Origin: Bryum argenteum
Lineage: Eukaryota > Streptophyta > Bryopsida > Bryales > Bryaceae
Direction of reading: 5' to 3'
NCBI GenBank assembly: GCA_037043015.1
Contig: CM073329.1
Coordinates: 15,454,648-15,518,647, forward strand
Length of the DNA stretch: 64,000 nucleotides
Positions within the stretch are counted from its first letter, which is position 1. Each line of letters starts with the position of its first letter. The notes beneath the pieces are model-generated. The model was given only the letters and a program-made list of their open reading frames with translations, made no database searches and was not told the origin of the DNA. Made by a program: the position numbers and the translations under genes. This document shows positions 32,980-46,262 of this stretch, one piece after another.

Positions 32980-35900
32980 CTACACACACACACACACATA
33001 CTAAGGCACACATTACGTCCTCACAACTAATCCGTCCTATCCGTCCGAACTAGCAGGTCACGCAGAGCCGTCCCAGTTACCCTATCACCCTTACTACAAT
33101 GACGGACTCCAAGAGCTCGAATCCGGCTAGAGAAGACGTCTACACGTATTCGGTGGCGTCATCGCGCTTAATCCGTCCTCCGAGACTACAGAGGAACCCA
33201 AGTCTCGTGGCGGTGGAGGTCGGATTGGAATCCGCCTCACACACTCTACTCCTGCACTCCTCCCTGCACCGTAAGTGTTTACCATAGCAGCGCCTCTCCC
33301 GCACACCTGCACGAGTTCAAGACACAAGGCACTCAAGAATACGTCCAACCCGACTTCAACTCCACGTAAACGATCTAACAAAGAACTGGATTCCTAACTC
33401 CCAACTCACCACACACAAGGTAGATCCGGCTTTCCAAACACTCAACTGAAAAGGAGACAGGGAAATGATCACACCGAATATGCGCATAAGAAGGTTCGAT
33501 TAACACTCAAGCAAGGAATGTTTTGGTGGACAAAACTCCCACCTATAAGTACTTCTAAGTCAACGACTTAGATCCCTAACTGGATTGCGGCGCCGGCCTA
33601 CCAGGCCTACTCCTCAAAAAGCGGCACGCATTCCCAAAAAGAAAACACTATACTGGCCTAGGACGGATACCAATCCGACCTCCTAACCCTGGCCGTCCTC
33701 TGACTGCCGGCCTTTAAGACGTCCTACCTCTTCCTTCGCGAACTAACTCCGTGCTTCGCCGCTTTAGTGGTGTCATTGCGATACGCCCCGCTTTACTCTC
33801 TTGCCCGTGTCGGTGATCACGCACTCGTCCTCATTTGAGTCGGTCTCGTCCCCGCTCTTCAACTCTTCCTCTTCGGAATGCTCGAGGCCGATGTCGTGAA
33901 GCTTCTGCGCCCCGGGAGACTTCTCGTATTCCTCGGCCGTGAGCTTTCTCTTCGCGGTGCGCGTGTTCTTGGCCGGCGAGTCTGCTGGGGCGGGTGCATC
34001 CGACTCCGTCTTCACCTTCGCCTTGCCCTTCGTGTTGGTCGGATGGAGGGCCAAAGATCCGTCCTCGCCGTATCCGGCCGCGGGGTCTTGGCCGGAGTAG
34101 AAGTAAAGGCCGGCATTACTACCTCCTTCATCTGCTCCCGGACGGCGTCGAGTAGTATCTTGACCTCGGCGTTGCTCTTCTCTACTTTCGTGGCGTACGT
34201 CTTCGCCGCCAAGAGGAATTTCTTGAAGGTCTCCGCCTTGAAAACCTCCGACTCTGAGGATTCCGGCCTCGAACAGGTTCGCCCTCTGCAAAGATTTTCG
34301 GCCGGAACCTCGCAGATTTCTACGAGCTTTACGACCTGCTCGTTTGCCGTGATTACGGCCCCGCCTTCCGACCAGGAGTTCCTCCTCCCTTCTCCCGACC
34401 GTCTCGCAAGACGTCTATTCTCCGTAATTAGCTTGGTCACTTGCTTCTCCGTCCGCCGGAATCGCTCCTCGTCCGGTTTGGAGTCCCACACATTTTGACC
34501 TCAAAGAACGTCTTTACTCCAAATTCTTGGCATAGCTTCGCCAAACATTTCTTGGTAGAGGAATCACGCACCTGGCTTCCGTGAAGTGGTGCCGTGCTCG
34601 CCTCATGGGATCCGGGTGATTGGCGGACGGACCGAGAGGTGGGGAAGTCGGGGGTCGTTCGGATTCATGGGGTTCTCCCAATCGGCCGTAATTCCCCTTC
34701 ATCCACCGCCTCGAGGTTGTCTCCTCTCGATCGAGTTCGGCCTCGGTCGGATTCGTGGGAGGGGACGGGGACGGAAGGATGATTACCTCGACGCCGCGTC
34801 CGGGTGGGGGGGTTGCCTCGGAGCCGGCTCCTCTCAGTGCGTCGGGTGGAACGTCCCCTTCAATCGATCCGACCTCGCCCTCTTCCTCTTCCGAAGTATA
34901 CGGCCTTGCTATCCGTACTCTCTCCTCGACTCGAACACTGTTGTTTTGCGACGACAGTAGCGATCTCATAGTTCGACTCCTCCTCATCCGTCAAGACTCC
35001 TCCTCCTTCTTACGGTGGTAAAGAAAAGGAGTAATAGGGCTAGGACGGGTTTTACCTACGTTTTCCCAAGCCAGGCGACTAAGTCGCGGATGATCATCCC
35101 CACGATCCGTCTCCCGTTTCGCGCGCAAGGAGCCCCGGGACGGTGTTGGGCCACCGTGACGGTGATCCGGTGCGGCTTCTCTCCGTGAATAATCGGGCGC
35201 CAAAAACTTGATGACGGCGCGCTCCCTCGGATTCCTGCAATCCTCGATCGAGTAGCCATTGTTCTTGTGTGGATCCCCGTGGAACGCCTTCTTCGCCCAC
35301 TTGTGTTTCCGGCCGCACAACCCTACTCCGTTGTTTACGGTTAGGCCGAAATGACTCTCTCCAGTCTTTCGGCCGTCCAGGAATCCGGCTTCCCTCTAAC
35401 CGTCCCCTCGAACTGGTTTGGCGCTCCGACCTTGATCTCGCGAACCATCTCCGCGTCGCGCAATCCCCAGGGCGTATCCAGCAGGCCGGCTAACCCCATC
35501 TTCTCGAGGTCTTCCGTCAAGGACTTCTTCTCATTCTCCTCGATCGGAATACACGGCGACACGAGCTTGATGGAAATCTTCAGCTCCTCTTGCTCCTGAG
35601 CGGAAGCGGACGCCGTTCCTGCCATCGGAAAGAAGTGCGCAAGGAAATAGAGAGTCGTCGGGCTGAGGTCGGCCAGTGGGCCGGATCACAGCTAAGGACG
35701 GAAAAGTAAAGACGGAGGACAGGGGAGCGCAAGACGACAGGGGGGCGAGAAACGAGGAGGCGGGTGGACGACAAGGGCGGACGGGTTGCCTTATATCGAG
35801 GGGGCGGAGTTAAGTCCGACCATCATGACATGGTCCGCCGCCATAATTGTCCTCCCCGTACGGAGTCGCCTTCTAGATTTCTCGCCATTATTAAATTCTT

Positions 35901-36010
35901 CGCCACTCCGTCCTTCACCTATCATCATAACTCCTAATCCGTCCTCTGACAGCACGTCCTAGCCGTACGGGGACAGAGTACGGATTGGCAAATCCGTCCT
36001 ACTTAACATA
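32980..36010 (-). pseudogene. GC-rich insertion carrying a frame-broken repetitive-family coding sequence
   Basis: The segment is clearly richer in GC than its surroundings and dotted with TCCGTCC motifs. On the minus strand, protein-like sequence starts at 35625 (MAGTASASAQEQEELKISIK) and continues through DAEMVREIKVGAP and AERLERVISA. It resumes in other frames as KKAFHGDPHKNNGYSIEDC, FLAP, MIIRDLVAWLGK and RPSPITPFLYH. Then come an acidic region, a Lys/Glu-rich coiled-coil-like stretch (34491-34130) and a basic tail (AKRKLTAEEYEKSPGAQKLH) ending near 33773. At least three frame changes or stops interrupt it. The style is that of a multicopy, transposon-associated plant gene with a gag-like coiled coil, but I cannot name the family, and no LTR, integrase or terminal repeat was identified. 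Confidence 0.5.
32982..32998. repeat. CA microsatellite
   Basis: A run of about eight CA dinucleotides at the left border of the GC-rich insertion. Confidence 0.9.
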
Positions 36011-37200
36011 AACTAGAGTTTAACTAATTCCTTTATTTGTAAAAACGTAATTGCCTTATAGTATACGGCTTAGCAAATACATAGGTCGGATTCTAGACAC
36101 TATACTTATTCTTAATGCGCATTAGAACATAATGGCCAAAAATCGAAAAAAACGGGGTCCGACAAGGTGGTTTGGGGTTTGGTGAGCCTCTGACTTTCTA
36201 CTTTTAGCTTGCATGAAGTTGAAACCTATTGCAAGTTGGAAAGTTTTTCTATACCTTTCCAAAAGTCATTTCATGCTTCAATTTTCCTCGTAATTTAGGA
36301 GATATTCACTATCAAAGTTTGAAAACACTATTTGTGAGATCCGCCCAAAAAATTGCCCAAACTGCGATGTATCCTCATTCATTCTCAATATCTGGCAAAA
36401 ATCAATTTAATCGCAATAACTTCAAGATTCACCAAAAATCAAGATTTTACTTTTTTTTCAAGTTTCGTGTTTTCTTTACATGTAAGAAAGGTAGTAAGGC
36501 ATGGCCTCCCCGTTCGGATTTCCAATCCAATTGGTTTTTTAACATGCCATTTTTATCGTCGAATACGAGCCTTTGTAGTTGAATTTTCAACATACCTCCA
36601 TGTGAACAATCAGGTTCTATAGATTGCATGAGAGTAAAAGTTGCATGGACACGTTCCTAACTCACCCACAAACAATGATGTAAAGAGCCACAAGTTTAAT
36701 TTTCTACCAAAATGGGGTTTTTTGGCCCATGGTTTTTTTTTTCGATACACATATACACATACAAGTTAAGTACCAAATCTCACAGTCACACACGTGAAAT
36801 TTTGTCAAAACTTGCACCTTGCATCAAAAAGTGGGTAGTTTTTGCCAATTCTCAAACTTTTCTTGCAAACTTTAGAGATTAAAATACTTCCAAAGGGTAC
36901 CCACCCCATCATTCTTTTCCTATTCAAAAAGTTCACATACTTAAAAATATTACATAAAATTAAAATAATCACTCTACTTACGTCTGATCATCCCCCTTTC
37001 CACGTCATCGCTGACATAGTCAAGCAAATCTGCTGACATGGCAGAGCCAGTAACCCCATTCACACAGCAGGTAAAAAATAAAATCTCCCAGCCACAGAGA
37101 GAAAAGAGGGGGGGAACAAGTCCAGGGTGGACTATATAAAAGGGACAAACCCAAAAACACCAACAAACAGGCGGGGCACATACCCTTTTTTAAGCTAAAC
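36011..37200. other. Intergenic, nothing recognised
   Basis: AT-rich DNA with short overlapping frames only. Confidence 0.4.
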
Positions 37201-37208
37201 ATTAAACG

Positions 37209-37326
37209 GATGAAATAAATTACTTTTTCATCCCCTCCACAAAATTCTCATGCTCCTCACTAGAATAATAAACGACAAACAGATGAAATAATTTCTTTTT
37301 CATCCCCTCCACAAAATTCTCATGCT
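37209..37326. repeat. 73-bp tandem duplication
   Basis: GATGAAATAATTTCTTTTTC followed by ATCCCCTCCACAAAATTCTC is present twice, offset by 73 bp. Confidence 0.75.
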
Positions 37327-37422
37327 GCTTATAAAAATACCAAAGATTTCCGGCGGGGGAAGGAATGTTACTGACTTAATGGGGAAGTCACAACATTAAG
37401 CACGTGTAAGTAGTTATTTTTG

Positions 37423-37540
37423 TAACTTTTTTTTGGTTTTGCTACTTTTTGGGGGGTTTTCTACTTTTTTGGATTTGCTACTTTTCTTTGGTTTTGCTAC
37501 TTTTTTGGGGTTTTGCTACTTTTTTTGGGGGTACTATTAT
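37423..37540. repeat. G/T-rich short tandem repeat
   Basis: About five imperfect copies of TTTTTTGGGGTTTTGCTAC. It is strongly strand-asymmetric, with the G and T bases on the plus strand and runs of four to six G. Confidence 0.75.
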
Positions 37541-38053
37541 TAAGGTGGGTGGGTTATTGTCATTGTGGACGGTCATGAAAGAATGGGTCCAAGAAGTATG
37601 AGAGTGGGGAGGTACTCTTGATAGTGGCCTATGACTCGTGGAAACTAATGGGGGGGTGTACTGTTGGGTTTATGAATGGGTTAATTTTATCTTGTGATTC
37701 TCTTGTGATGCTTTCAACCGGTGTTTAATTTTTAGAATGGAAAATTTACAGGGATGTTATTAGTGCAAGTAATGTTTGTGCAAAGGGAATTAGTAGAAAG
37801 CTAGAGTAAGTGGAATCGTCATTTTTGGACTTTTTTCCAATGAGTTATGAATTTCTGAAATTGGAAATACAAGTGTTTCCAAAATGGTGCTCAACCTATA
37901 ATGTTTGGAGTGAGGACATGGTAGTGTCATATGGGTAGGGTATTATGTACCTATGAGTGAAAATTACTAATGAGACTTGCTTCATTTTAGACCACTCTAC
38001 TACATGGAAGTTCCTCTAGCTTTTTCAGCAATATTTTTTTATCAAGAATAATT

Positions 38054-38751
38054 TATTCCATCAAGTTTGGTGAGAATCCTAACAATATAAGTCATTAAGC
38101 TTGGTGGAAATTGCAGACTTTTACATGACACGTGAGTTGTTGATTGGTGGAAATGCACTAATCTACATAAAAACGTTATCGGTTTTTATTGTTGATCAAT
38201 ATTTTTTTACCCATTTTATCGCGCAAGATGGGGATCTTTCAATTTACAGGAATCAATGCTCTTATCCAAATTTCAAAAAGGAACAAGGCAATGTAGTAGT
38301 GATTTGAAACCGATTCCCCTTCTTGAGTGTGAAATATCACTATTAAACACAATCTATATGTTGTAAGCTTCAATAACGCACCAAAGCCCAGTCAATTAAC
38401 GTACACTCTTGTAATGAGGTGCTTCTTTGGAAAACCTTCTAAAATGTCTAAAATTACAATGTGTGGGTAATAGTTGTCTTGGTTCGTATGCTATATTTTC
38501 TTGAACCACCTCAAATTAAAATGGACTCAAACTTTACAACAAATACCTACAAGAGAGTGTAGACACAACCTTTTTCTTCATGGATTTCCATATGAGTACT
38601 TTGGTTAAACGTAGCATCAGTATTCATTCTTTTTGGGAAGTAAGCACACGTAAGTAAATATGCATGCACTGATGTAGTGGAAAAGTACGGTTGATTTCCA
38701 CCAAGTTGAATGACTTATTCGAGTAAGATTTCTTACAAACTTGGTGAAATA
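38054..38751. mobile_element. Element with ~60-bp terminal inverted repeats, 698 bp
   Basis: The left arm TATTCCATCAAGTTTGGTGA ... TAAGTCATTAAGCTTGGTGG is mirrored by the right arm ending CAAACTTGGTGAAATA, with about 80 percent match by eye over ~60 bases. The interior shares TTTATTGTTGATCAATATTT and AATCAATGCTCTTATCC with the small MITE at 5271. No target duplication or transposase was found, so the superfamily is unassigned. Confidence 0.6.
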
Positions 38752-38809
38752 GAACATTCTTAGTGAAAATATTGGTGTTAGTGTTATGGTTTGCAATTTG
38801 TCACATCAA

Positions 38810-39072
38810 CCCCCAAACGACCAGGCGGCCACCGATTCGGCTTTTACCTTCAAGGCCAGAAACAATTTACAGTCAACTTCAAATGTTATGATCTCACATC
38901 TAGTGATGATCCAACGGTTGAAAATTTTCACACTACTACGAATGGTAGTCTACTTCAAGATCCTACGGTTGAAATTATCAAAAATTTCCAAAAATATTGG
39001 ACGTACCCCCATTAGTACATAGTGGTTAGTGTTGGGATTTCAAGCTCCCAAAACATCTTGGATCTTTAGGGG
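38810..39072. mobile_element. Degenerate TTAA-type element, 263 bp
   Basis: The right end GATCTTTAGGGG is followed by TTAA at 39073. The left end CCCCCAAACGACCA is preceded by TCAA. The interior has GATCCAACGGTTGAAAATTT and AAGATCCTACGGTTGAAATT, shared with the element at 49521. The left target copy has mutated. Confidence 0.6.
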
Positions 39073-39076
39073 TTAA

Positions 39077-41328
39077 TCAACAAACCATTGGAAAATGCAA
39101 AGGTGATAAGGAGATTTATATCAAACAATCAAACCTAAAACCTAATGACATACCTTATTGTTGATCACAACAATAAACCATATGCTAGCAATATTTATTT
39201 GGATTATACAAAAAAAAAATGCAAAGGTGAGATAGGGACAAATTATTGAGAACATGAGGTCATGCTCACATGGATATTCTGCAGGGTTATAGGTCACTTA
39301 CCTTATCACATGCTTCCAAACTCTGGTTTCCCACGGAAACTCGATCAACATTAATGGCATCAAAAGGGGGCCTCCCATGCTGGCGCCCCAACCAAGAGAT
39401 TTTGCATTCGGAATTTAAATCTCTTCTTTCTATGAAGACCCTCTACATTCCTTTTTTCAGATTTACACAATACGAGGCTAGGAATACAAATGAAAACTTT
39501 ATTCCATTCGGACATTCTTCGAAATTTTGAACTCCAGTCGCATAAGTTTTGAATTCCACCCCCTAACCAAGAAGGTAACGTACAATTGAAACTATCAACC
39601 CCCTAAACTAGTGTGGAAAATGTTTGTTGTCCTATAAATTTGGGTACATAGAGAGGAATTTTTTTACTAGTTCTCTCAATGTAGCAATACAATTATTAAG
39701 TGCTTAATTTGTGATTCGATCCCAACCATATATCTCGAGTCAATTGCATGTTAAGTTTTACAAAACTCGAGCGGTATCAAGTGTTTAGTTTTACTCAACA
39801 CCAACATAAGGGAGAGTGCTAAAAACTCGAGCGGTATCAATAATGGAGCACTTCGGTTCTTTGCAGAGTGATACATGATAGCTTCTATACTCAACAATAG
39901 CATGTACTCACGGCAAACAATATAGGGTATAGATTAGGGCACCATTTTAGAAACACCTAAGAGACGGCCTTCAAAAATTCATAACGAATTGTAGAAGAGT
40001 TCGAAATTCATGGATTACTATCCTTCCATTTTACTTTCCCTATGCACAAAAATTGCTTACACTAGTTGCTTCACTACATATTAGAAAATCTGAAATTTGA
40101 GCCATTATTAAGCACTCTTCCTTTTTTTAATGAAATACCTCACAAAACCACACAATTTTTCACACATGGTGCGTCATAACAAATTACATCGATGAGAAGA
40201 AGAATTTCTTCGGTTTCTCGACAAACTATGTACTTCCAACAATGAAGTTACATGGAGATAGAATTGTACATGCAACCATGTCAATTTCTTCAATTGAAAA
40301 GAACACTAACTTGCAAACAATGCATTCAACACCAACTGTGAGATGATTAGTTTCCATGAAGATCTCCAATATCATTTTAAGATGTGCATTGTCTCATGTT
40401 GTCAACCATCTACACATTCTTACATTCTTGGTAAGAGATGGTCGCACTAAACTATAGTCAATCTAAACAAGTTTAAAATGTTAGGTTGAGAAATATATGT
40501 TTGATCACGAGGTAAACTTAAAAACTATCTTCAAATCCCAAGTAGTTAGCATCCTCGTAGTACTTCAACGTAATCTAATGCTACGATGTAGAATCTTCAA
40601 AAACTTAGAAGTCAGGATGTTCACAAGAGATAAATCACTATTAGGACTTTATTTTTTTGAGAAGTCCAACAAACGCAAGTTATAATACATTAAATCTCTG
40701 CGCAACAGAATTCTCCAATGAGGGCTTGTAATATAATCTCATCCACTCTCATTTACATTCAAAAATCAGAGAAATCTATTGTAGATTCTTTCGTTATTTG
40801 TCAGTCAGATTGATATTCAAGTTCCCATATCCAATATCGACAATCATCAATTCAAGGAATGCTCTCAAACTCAAAAAACTCGACTCTGGAGAGACTGAAT
40901 ATGGAATGAAGTTTTTCGTATAAAAAGGATCAACATTGCCACGTACTAGACCCAGACCCCTCAAGCCCTAAATTCTTATTACTTGATTTTACACAACTAC
41001 ACTTGATTCAAACCTACAGGCTTGAGTCTCTCTGAAGTCTCACCAACTTGGGTAGATACAGCCACTCTAGCATGCCAACGAAATGTAAGTCCGCTAGGAG
41101 CCAAGATTAAATCCACGATGATGGCAAAGCTACAAGGATTCAGTATTGATACAGATGACTAAGCCCCATACCTTCGAGAAGCTGGCTTAAGCGCAATCTT
41201 TAGAGCACTGCAGTTGCCAGTGGGTCGTCAGAAACCACCCTGCTTCTACCGACGTTATTAATTTCCATGTAGTCTTTCATAGGGATGATAAGCTAGGGAA
41301 GAACCTTGTCATGATGTCTGTCTGTCTT
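39077..41328. other. Intergenic, nothing recognised
   Basis: AT-rich. AAAACTCGAGCGGTATCAA occurs twice (39762 and 39822). No gene. Confidence 0.4.
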
Positions 41329-44300
41329 TCAGACCTTGTTGTCCTTGTTCTCTTGGGTGCATGGCCTTGAGAAGTCCCCCACAAATTTCTGTAAGCCCTG
41401 GAAAGGAAGAGAACATATCACCAATTATGAACTGAGATGAAAGTCAAGCGATCTGATTCTGCATAACAGTGATGGTAGAAAATGTTCGTCTTGTGCGAAT
41501 TTACAGAAAAAAGAAGCACTACTGCCAAAACTCTTATCTTAAACAAATACCACCCTTCGTACTATATGCTAAGGCACTTGAGCCAAGTCTGTCGTGAACC
41601 ATCAAGTTTCAACCTGGCCTGTGATTGTGTAGAATGTCCAAAGCTTAAATTAGCTCCCGAAGTCTAGATGTTCACGAAGGTATGTGAACAACTACACTAG
41701 AAAGTGACATTAGGCGCCTTAAGAATTAGGTTGCCTGATTGAGAAAGTCGTCCAACTTACCCCACGAGGTCACCATTTAACACATATTCATGCACGTGAA
41801 AGCACTTGCAACATTGTATACACTTGTTTTCATGCTCAATTTTATTACTGGAACTACTGACTAATTCATGAAACTCATCACATAGGTATTCATATAATGC
41901 GTAATATCAACTAAATAGTGAGGAGCAACTTGAGTTCAATATTTAGTTTAAGATGTAGGCGAGATATATGCGTACCCCCGATTGCAGCAGCTGCGTAAGG
42001 TGCCGAATCTGTTGTTCCCTTTCGTCCGCGAGGCGCTCTTTCTCCAACTGTTTTCGTTCTGCCTCTTTCAATGCCGTTGATAGCTGCTCACATCGAGAGA
42101 CAAGCGACTCGCATCTGGAACAGCAACCTATAAACAGGGTCCAACAATCATTAAACTGTGACCGGGTAAATTTTAACGGATTATAAGGCAAAACAAAGTA
42201 ACCTCAACAAGATCAAATATATGCAAGTTTCCTACCAGGCTCTCCAGCATGATGTTCAGCCGGACTACTCTTGCCACTCACTGCTGCAGTATTTGTTTCC
42301 AAGGGCACATCGCCTATCGGCTCAACTGTAAAAGCGGAATTCACCCTCAAAGAATTTGCTCTGCTCTCTACAGTCCAATTCTCTATGCTAGAGAATACGG
42401 AGGATTCAGACTCCCGTGAAAGTGAAGAATCCACTGGTACCCAACCAACAGTTCCTCGTCTATTTCCGTTTGTTCCTTCCAGCAGACTTAATGCGTATTC
42501 GAGTAGATTGTCTTCATTGCGGTCCCACTCTTTCAGAGCATCAGACCCAACCTTGCTACCCATCTTGCTTCCTACTTTACTCTCTGCCAAGCTTCCTCCG
42601 TTGCTGGTCACCTGGCTTTGATATCTACTACTACCACTTGGAGACGGTGATGGCCGTCTGGGATCACACTCAGTGCCCATCAACATCGGCATTTCAAGCA
42701 TATCATCTTCCTGAATGTCGACGTCCAACTCTTCGTGAGATTCTAAAGCTTGGCGGCGTAACGACTTGTTCTGTTTATACCTTGCAAATCCATTCCGAGC
42801 TTCCAGAACTTCATTGAGACCGCTGAAACTTCCACTGTAAAGCTCATGCCGAATAGAGTTCGAGTTTGAATCGAACATATCCCGTTCACATAACAAGGCT
42901 CCCATGAATCTTGAGTTTCCATCGAAGCTTCCCATCCGTTCTCTACCACTATCACTCATAGGCTCTCCTCGACCGCACTGAGAGTCTAGGATGCTCCTCT
43001 GGTGAAGACCCTCAGCCACCTGATGCTCAAGGTTCGGGAGGATGCTTACCACTGCTGGAAGGACGGTTAGAGGGGTAGGATTGTCGCCCTCTGGATGAGG
43101 AGTAGAGGTCCCAGTAGTGCCATGTCCACCAAATGGTGTTGATGCGCCTGTAGTACCAGCAGGTGAGATCGTGCGACCAAGAGGACTCCCTGGATACAAC
43201 TGATAAGCAACATGCAGATCATCTTGCTGGTTCTGATGTTGCTGATAGTAACCCGGGGAAGCAAAAGGCGAAGCCGTGTAAGTTTGCGCTGGTTCCCGCT
43301 TCGGAGATTTCTGCTCTACGAATGACGATGCCAGCAGCTTTGCGAAAGGAACGTCGGGGGAAGAAGGCCTGGTGTACTTATCAGCAACCTCTGGCGGTGG
43401 TGTGAAAGGAGCTGTTGAGGACTGAGAATGTTGCGCAGTTGTGAAGGAAGAGAATACTGGAGGAGAGACAAGTGCCGTTTCATGTGCGTAAGGACCTATT
43501 TCGAACATGTTAGATTGAGTTTCCAGTTGAATCCTTGAGCCACTACCCTGAGGTACAGGACAAGCTGGAGGATGGTAAGGTGACTGAGCAGTAGATGGCG
43601 CCATAGAATTTGCGTATGAGAGGGAGGCTGGAGATGAGGGAGGTGCAAGTAGAAACGCAAACTGGCCCTGTGCATCGGCTGGAGTTGCAGTTCCGGATCC
43701 ATCGTGTAGTCTCGCAGGAACAATTCGCTTCTTATTCCTACGAGACAATGAGCCCAGACAAAATGGTCCGCTCCAACATCGACCACCTCGCGCCATCTGT
43801 ATCAAAGCTCCTCCGTATCAAAACGTAACTCCACACCAACATATGCAGAGGATGCTCATTACTACTGAGAAGAACTCCAGATTCCTTCTAGACTGAGTCA
43901 AATTAGTAACCACGTCCCACCTTCAAAACTACATCCAGTGTATGCTTTTAAAAGAGCAAAAGTTGAATCGCTTGAATCTTCTAAAAGATGTCCGCAAACG
44001 CAGTATATAGCAACTCCTCAGAAGATAAGCTTCCAACATTGATCGGAACAGAATTATCACGAAGATCTAATCTTCGAAAATCACTAGACGAAAGTGACAT
44101 ACACATCGAGTGACAAGCTCTAGACAAACGCTAATTTCTAGTAGAGAAGCACAACAGCTAACATTTGGAATACTGACCTGAGGTGCTTCAGAAGATGATA
44201 TAAACAAACCGTGCAGCATTTCATATTTGGTAATGAGGCAGGAAGTCTGGCACAAACCTGAAGAGAAGGCACCAACGTCTTGTCCGTCGACTTCTAATAC

Positions 44301-44393
44301 TGCAGCAGCAGGTTTGAACTCATAGTGACGTACTATCTTCACATCATCTGGTTGCCACAACAATTCCACCATCGTGCCATGGGAATCTGGCAT
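41329..44393 (-). CDS. Hydroxyproline-rich glycoprotein family protein (At5g52430-like)
   Basis: The model has exons 44393-44178, 43796-42236, 42127-41976 and 41397-41329, all in phase, giving 665 residues. Exon 2 alone opens with ATG after a good acceptor, so a 593-residue product is an alternative. Exon 2 shows the family's conserved string: RRNKKRIVPARL, LAPPSSPASLSYA, FEIGPYAHETALVSPPVFS, STAPFTPPPE and SSPDVPFAKLLASSF, then YPGSPLGRTISP. These match Arabidopsis proteins annotated as HRGP family, which lack a signal peptide and whose function is unclear. Ser/Pro-rich disorder follows, with LLEYALSLLEG in the middle. Exon 3 adds a coiled coil (ALKEAERKQLEKERLADERE). Exons 1 and 4 are the least certain, because no conserved motif anchors them and their support is splice phase only. 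Confidence 0.85.
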
Positions 44394-45360
44394 CCGGGAG
44401 CTTCAACACAAACCTAATCACAAAACACAACTCATTCTCAACACACTTGCATTTCATGTTTCAAAACGCATTCAAGATCTACACAACTTAAACGACCTCT
44501 GCACCTTTCAAATCCGCGCCATTCTCCATAGTAGAATGAACACTCCTTCCAAGATCATCGTCATGCCTAAACCTCGAGCAGCAAAAACCCTCGCGATCTC
44601 GAATCGTACAGAATCCCTGATCACGGACGAGGTCAAGCTCCGACAACAGTACAGTCCACCTCAGAGCGGCGAATTCCGGATTCTACAAGAATTGACTACT
44701 GAGGCCCTTCCAAGAAATCAAGAAGATGGCGGAATTCTTTTCCAATTCGGCAGGAAAACTCGGGGCGCCGACTTTTCGACCTACTTGCATCCTTTGCAGC
44801 TTGGGACCGGTGACCGGGGCTATGGCTGATCCCTAGTGTAGTGCGGGACGTTCCGGACCAGCGAGGGCAGGGAAAGGGGAAGGGAAAGGGGGGAATGGGA
44901 TAGGGGCTAGCTGGCTAGGGATTGGATACCAAGAAGTCGCTTCTCGTGTCGAGATCCATTGATGAGCACCTGCAGAGGAAAGACATCGTGCTCGTCCGGC
45001 ATCCACGGACACAGCAACAAAAAAACAATTTCAAATCACACGCAAATATTATGCTGCTGCTGCTGCTGCTGTCGCACAAAAGAAAAAACTATTTCCCATT
45101 TCAAGTACAGTGCCATTTTTGCTGTGCCGTCCATCACAGATCCGTCCGTCCGTCCGTGCGGAGCGAGTCCTGCGCCCACGGCCCTACTGCCCCAGCTTCT
45201 TCGTCGTTGTAGACGACGACCGTTCTTTACGGAATTTGGCCCCTGCTACGCTTTTACTGCGCCAGTTCTGCACGGAATTGTTCATGCTCATTTTGAATAT
45301 GAAGATAGTTACCTTTTAACTCATTTGAGTTATCATGGGATGTTTACACTTATTTAGAGT
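44394..45360 (-). promoter_or_regulatory. 5' region of the HRGP-family gene
   Basis: Moderately GC-rich, with GGGAAAGGGGAAGGGAAAGG-type runs near 44870, CTG repeats at 45050-45072 and CCGTCCGTCCG at 45143. Its composition is similar to the upstream regions of the TCX and XTH genes. Reading frames here are overlapping and low-complexity. Confidence 0.45.
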
Positions 45361-45930
45361 CCCAAAACAAGTCAGACAAGACGAGTTTAGAGCACAACGT
45401 ATTGAACTCATGAACCTTGAGCTCTTCTTTTCTATTTGCATTTCAATACTCCGTGCCCAATTTTGCTCGTGAAGCGCTCCAATAGCTAATCACAACAACT
45501 AAATGTTTAAGTTGCAAACCGGAAGCAAGGGAGATGGAGAGGTATTTAGTGTCGCGAGGACTAAGAGAGACAAAGGAGTTTTGAGCAAGTATGGATTCAA
45601 ATGCATGTATTGGTGGTCTGCCCTCTTTCCTGTAGTGGCTATGCTCTTACGATGATGTCGTCAAGGATTAGCCTTGGGAAAAAGACACGCTCAGTTTGGA
45701 GGAGTTTCATAGTAATCTATAGGTACCTTACAAAGCTATGTGAAATTCTTTGTGTACCTTATGGAAGCTTGAGCTAAAATTGATGGCACTATAGAAAATC
45801 TTATTTCAAAATGGCTCCTCCTCTCTCCATGCGAGACATAGTTTTCCCTCGCATTTCCTCTCCTAGAAAGTATTTCTCGACTTTACTAATAAGTGATAAC
45901 CATAATGTGTAATTCAAATGTAACAAACCT
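45361..45930. other. Intergenic, nothing recognised
   Basis: AT-rich spacer before a SINE. Confidence 0.4.
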
Positions 45931-46262
45931 TGGCTTGGTGGTTAGGGCTCATGGCCCCCCAATGAGGAGGTCCTAAATTCTACTCCCCATGCCGGCGCGG
46001 TGCTAAGCACCATAGTCCACCCAACTATGGTATGGGGGGTTCTTCGACCTCGTTGTATCAGTACGTCAAAGCCATTTGGGTGGATACCATGTCGGATATC
46101 TCGAAGCTAGGTATGAACTAGCATAGTGTCAACTCTGAGAGGGGTTAGTAGTTCCATCATTGGTGTCATGACCTCTAGGCATACATACAAGGAGAAGTCG
46201 AACGAACACTCTATTCACGCCGACCTCTAAACAGGTTGGAGTTTCTCGTCTTCTTTCTTCTT
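45931..46262 (+). mobile_element. tRNA-derived SINE, near full length (~330 bp)
   Basis: Box A-like TGGCTTGGTGGTTAGGGC is followed by box B-like AAATTCTACTCCCC. The body contains CCATAGTCCACCCAACTATG, GGTGGATACCATGTCGG and CATGACCTCTAGGCATACAT, and a T/C-rich tail GGTTGGAGTTTCTCGTCTTC. Shared parts occur at 51225-51484, 63844-64000, 25140, 31640, 22840 (-) and 5020. Confidence 0.65.

Noticed and set aside
33878-34498. 206-codon plus-strand open frame in the GC-rich island
   Set aside because: It is antisense to the protein-like minus-strand frames and dominated by Arg/Leu/Ser from GC-rich codons; taken as a shadow.
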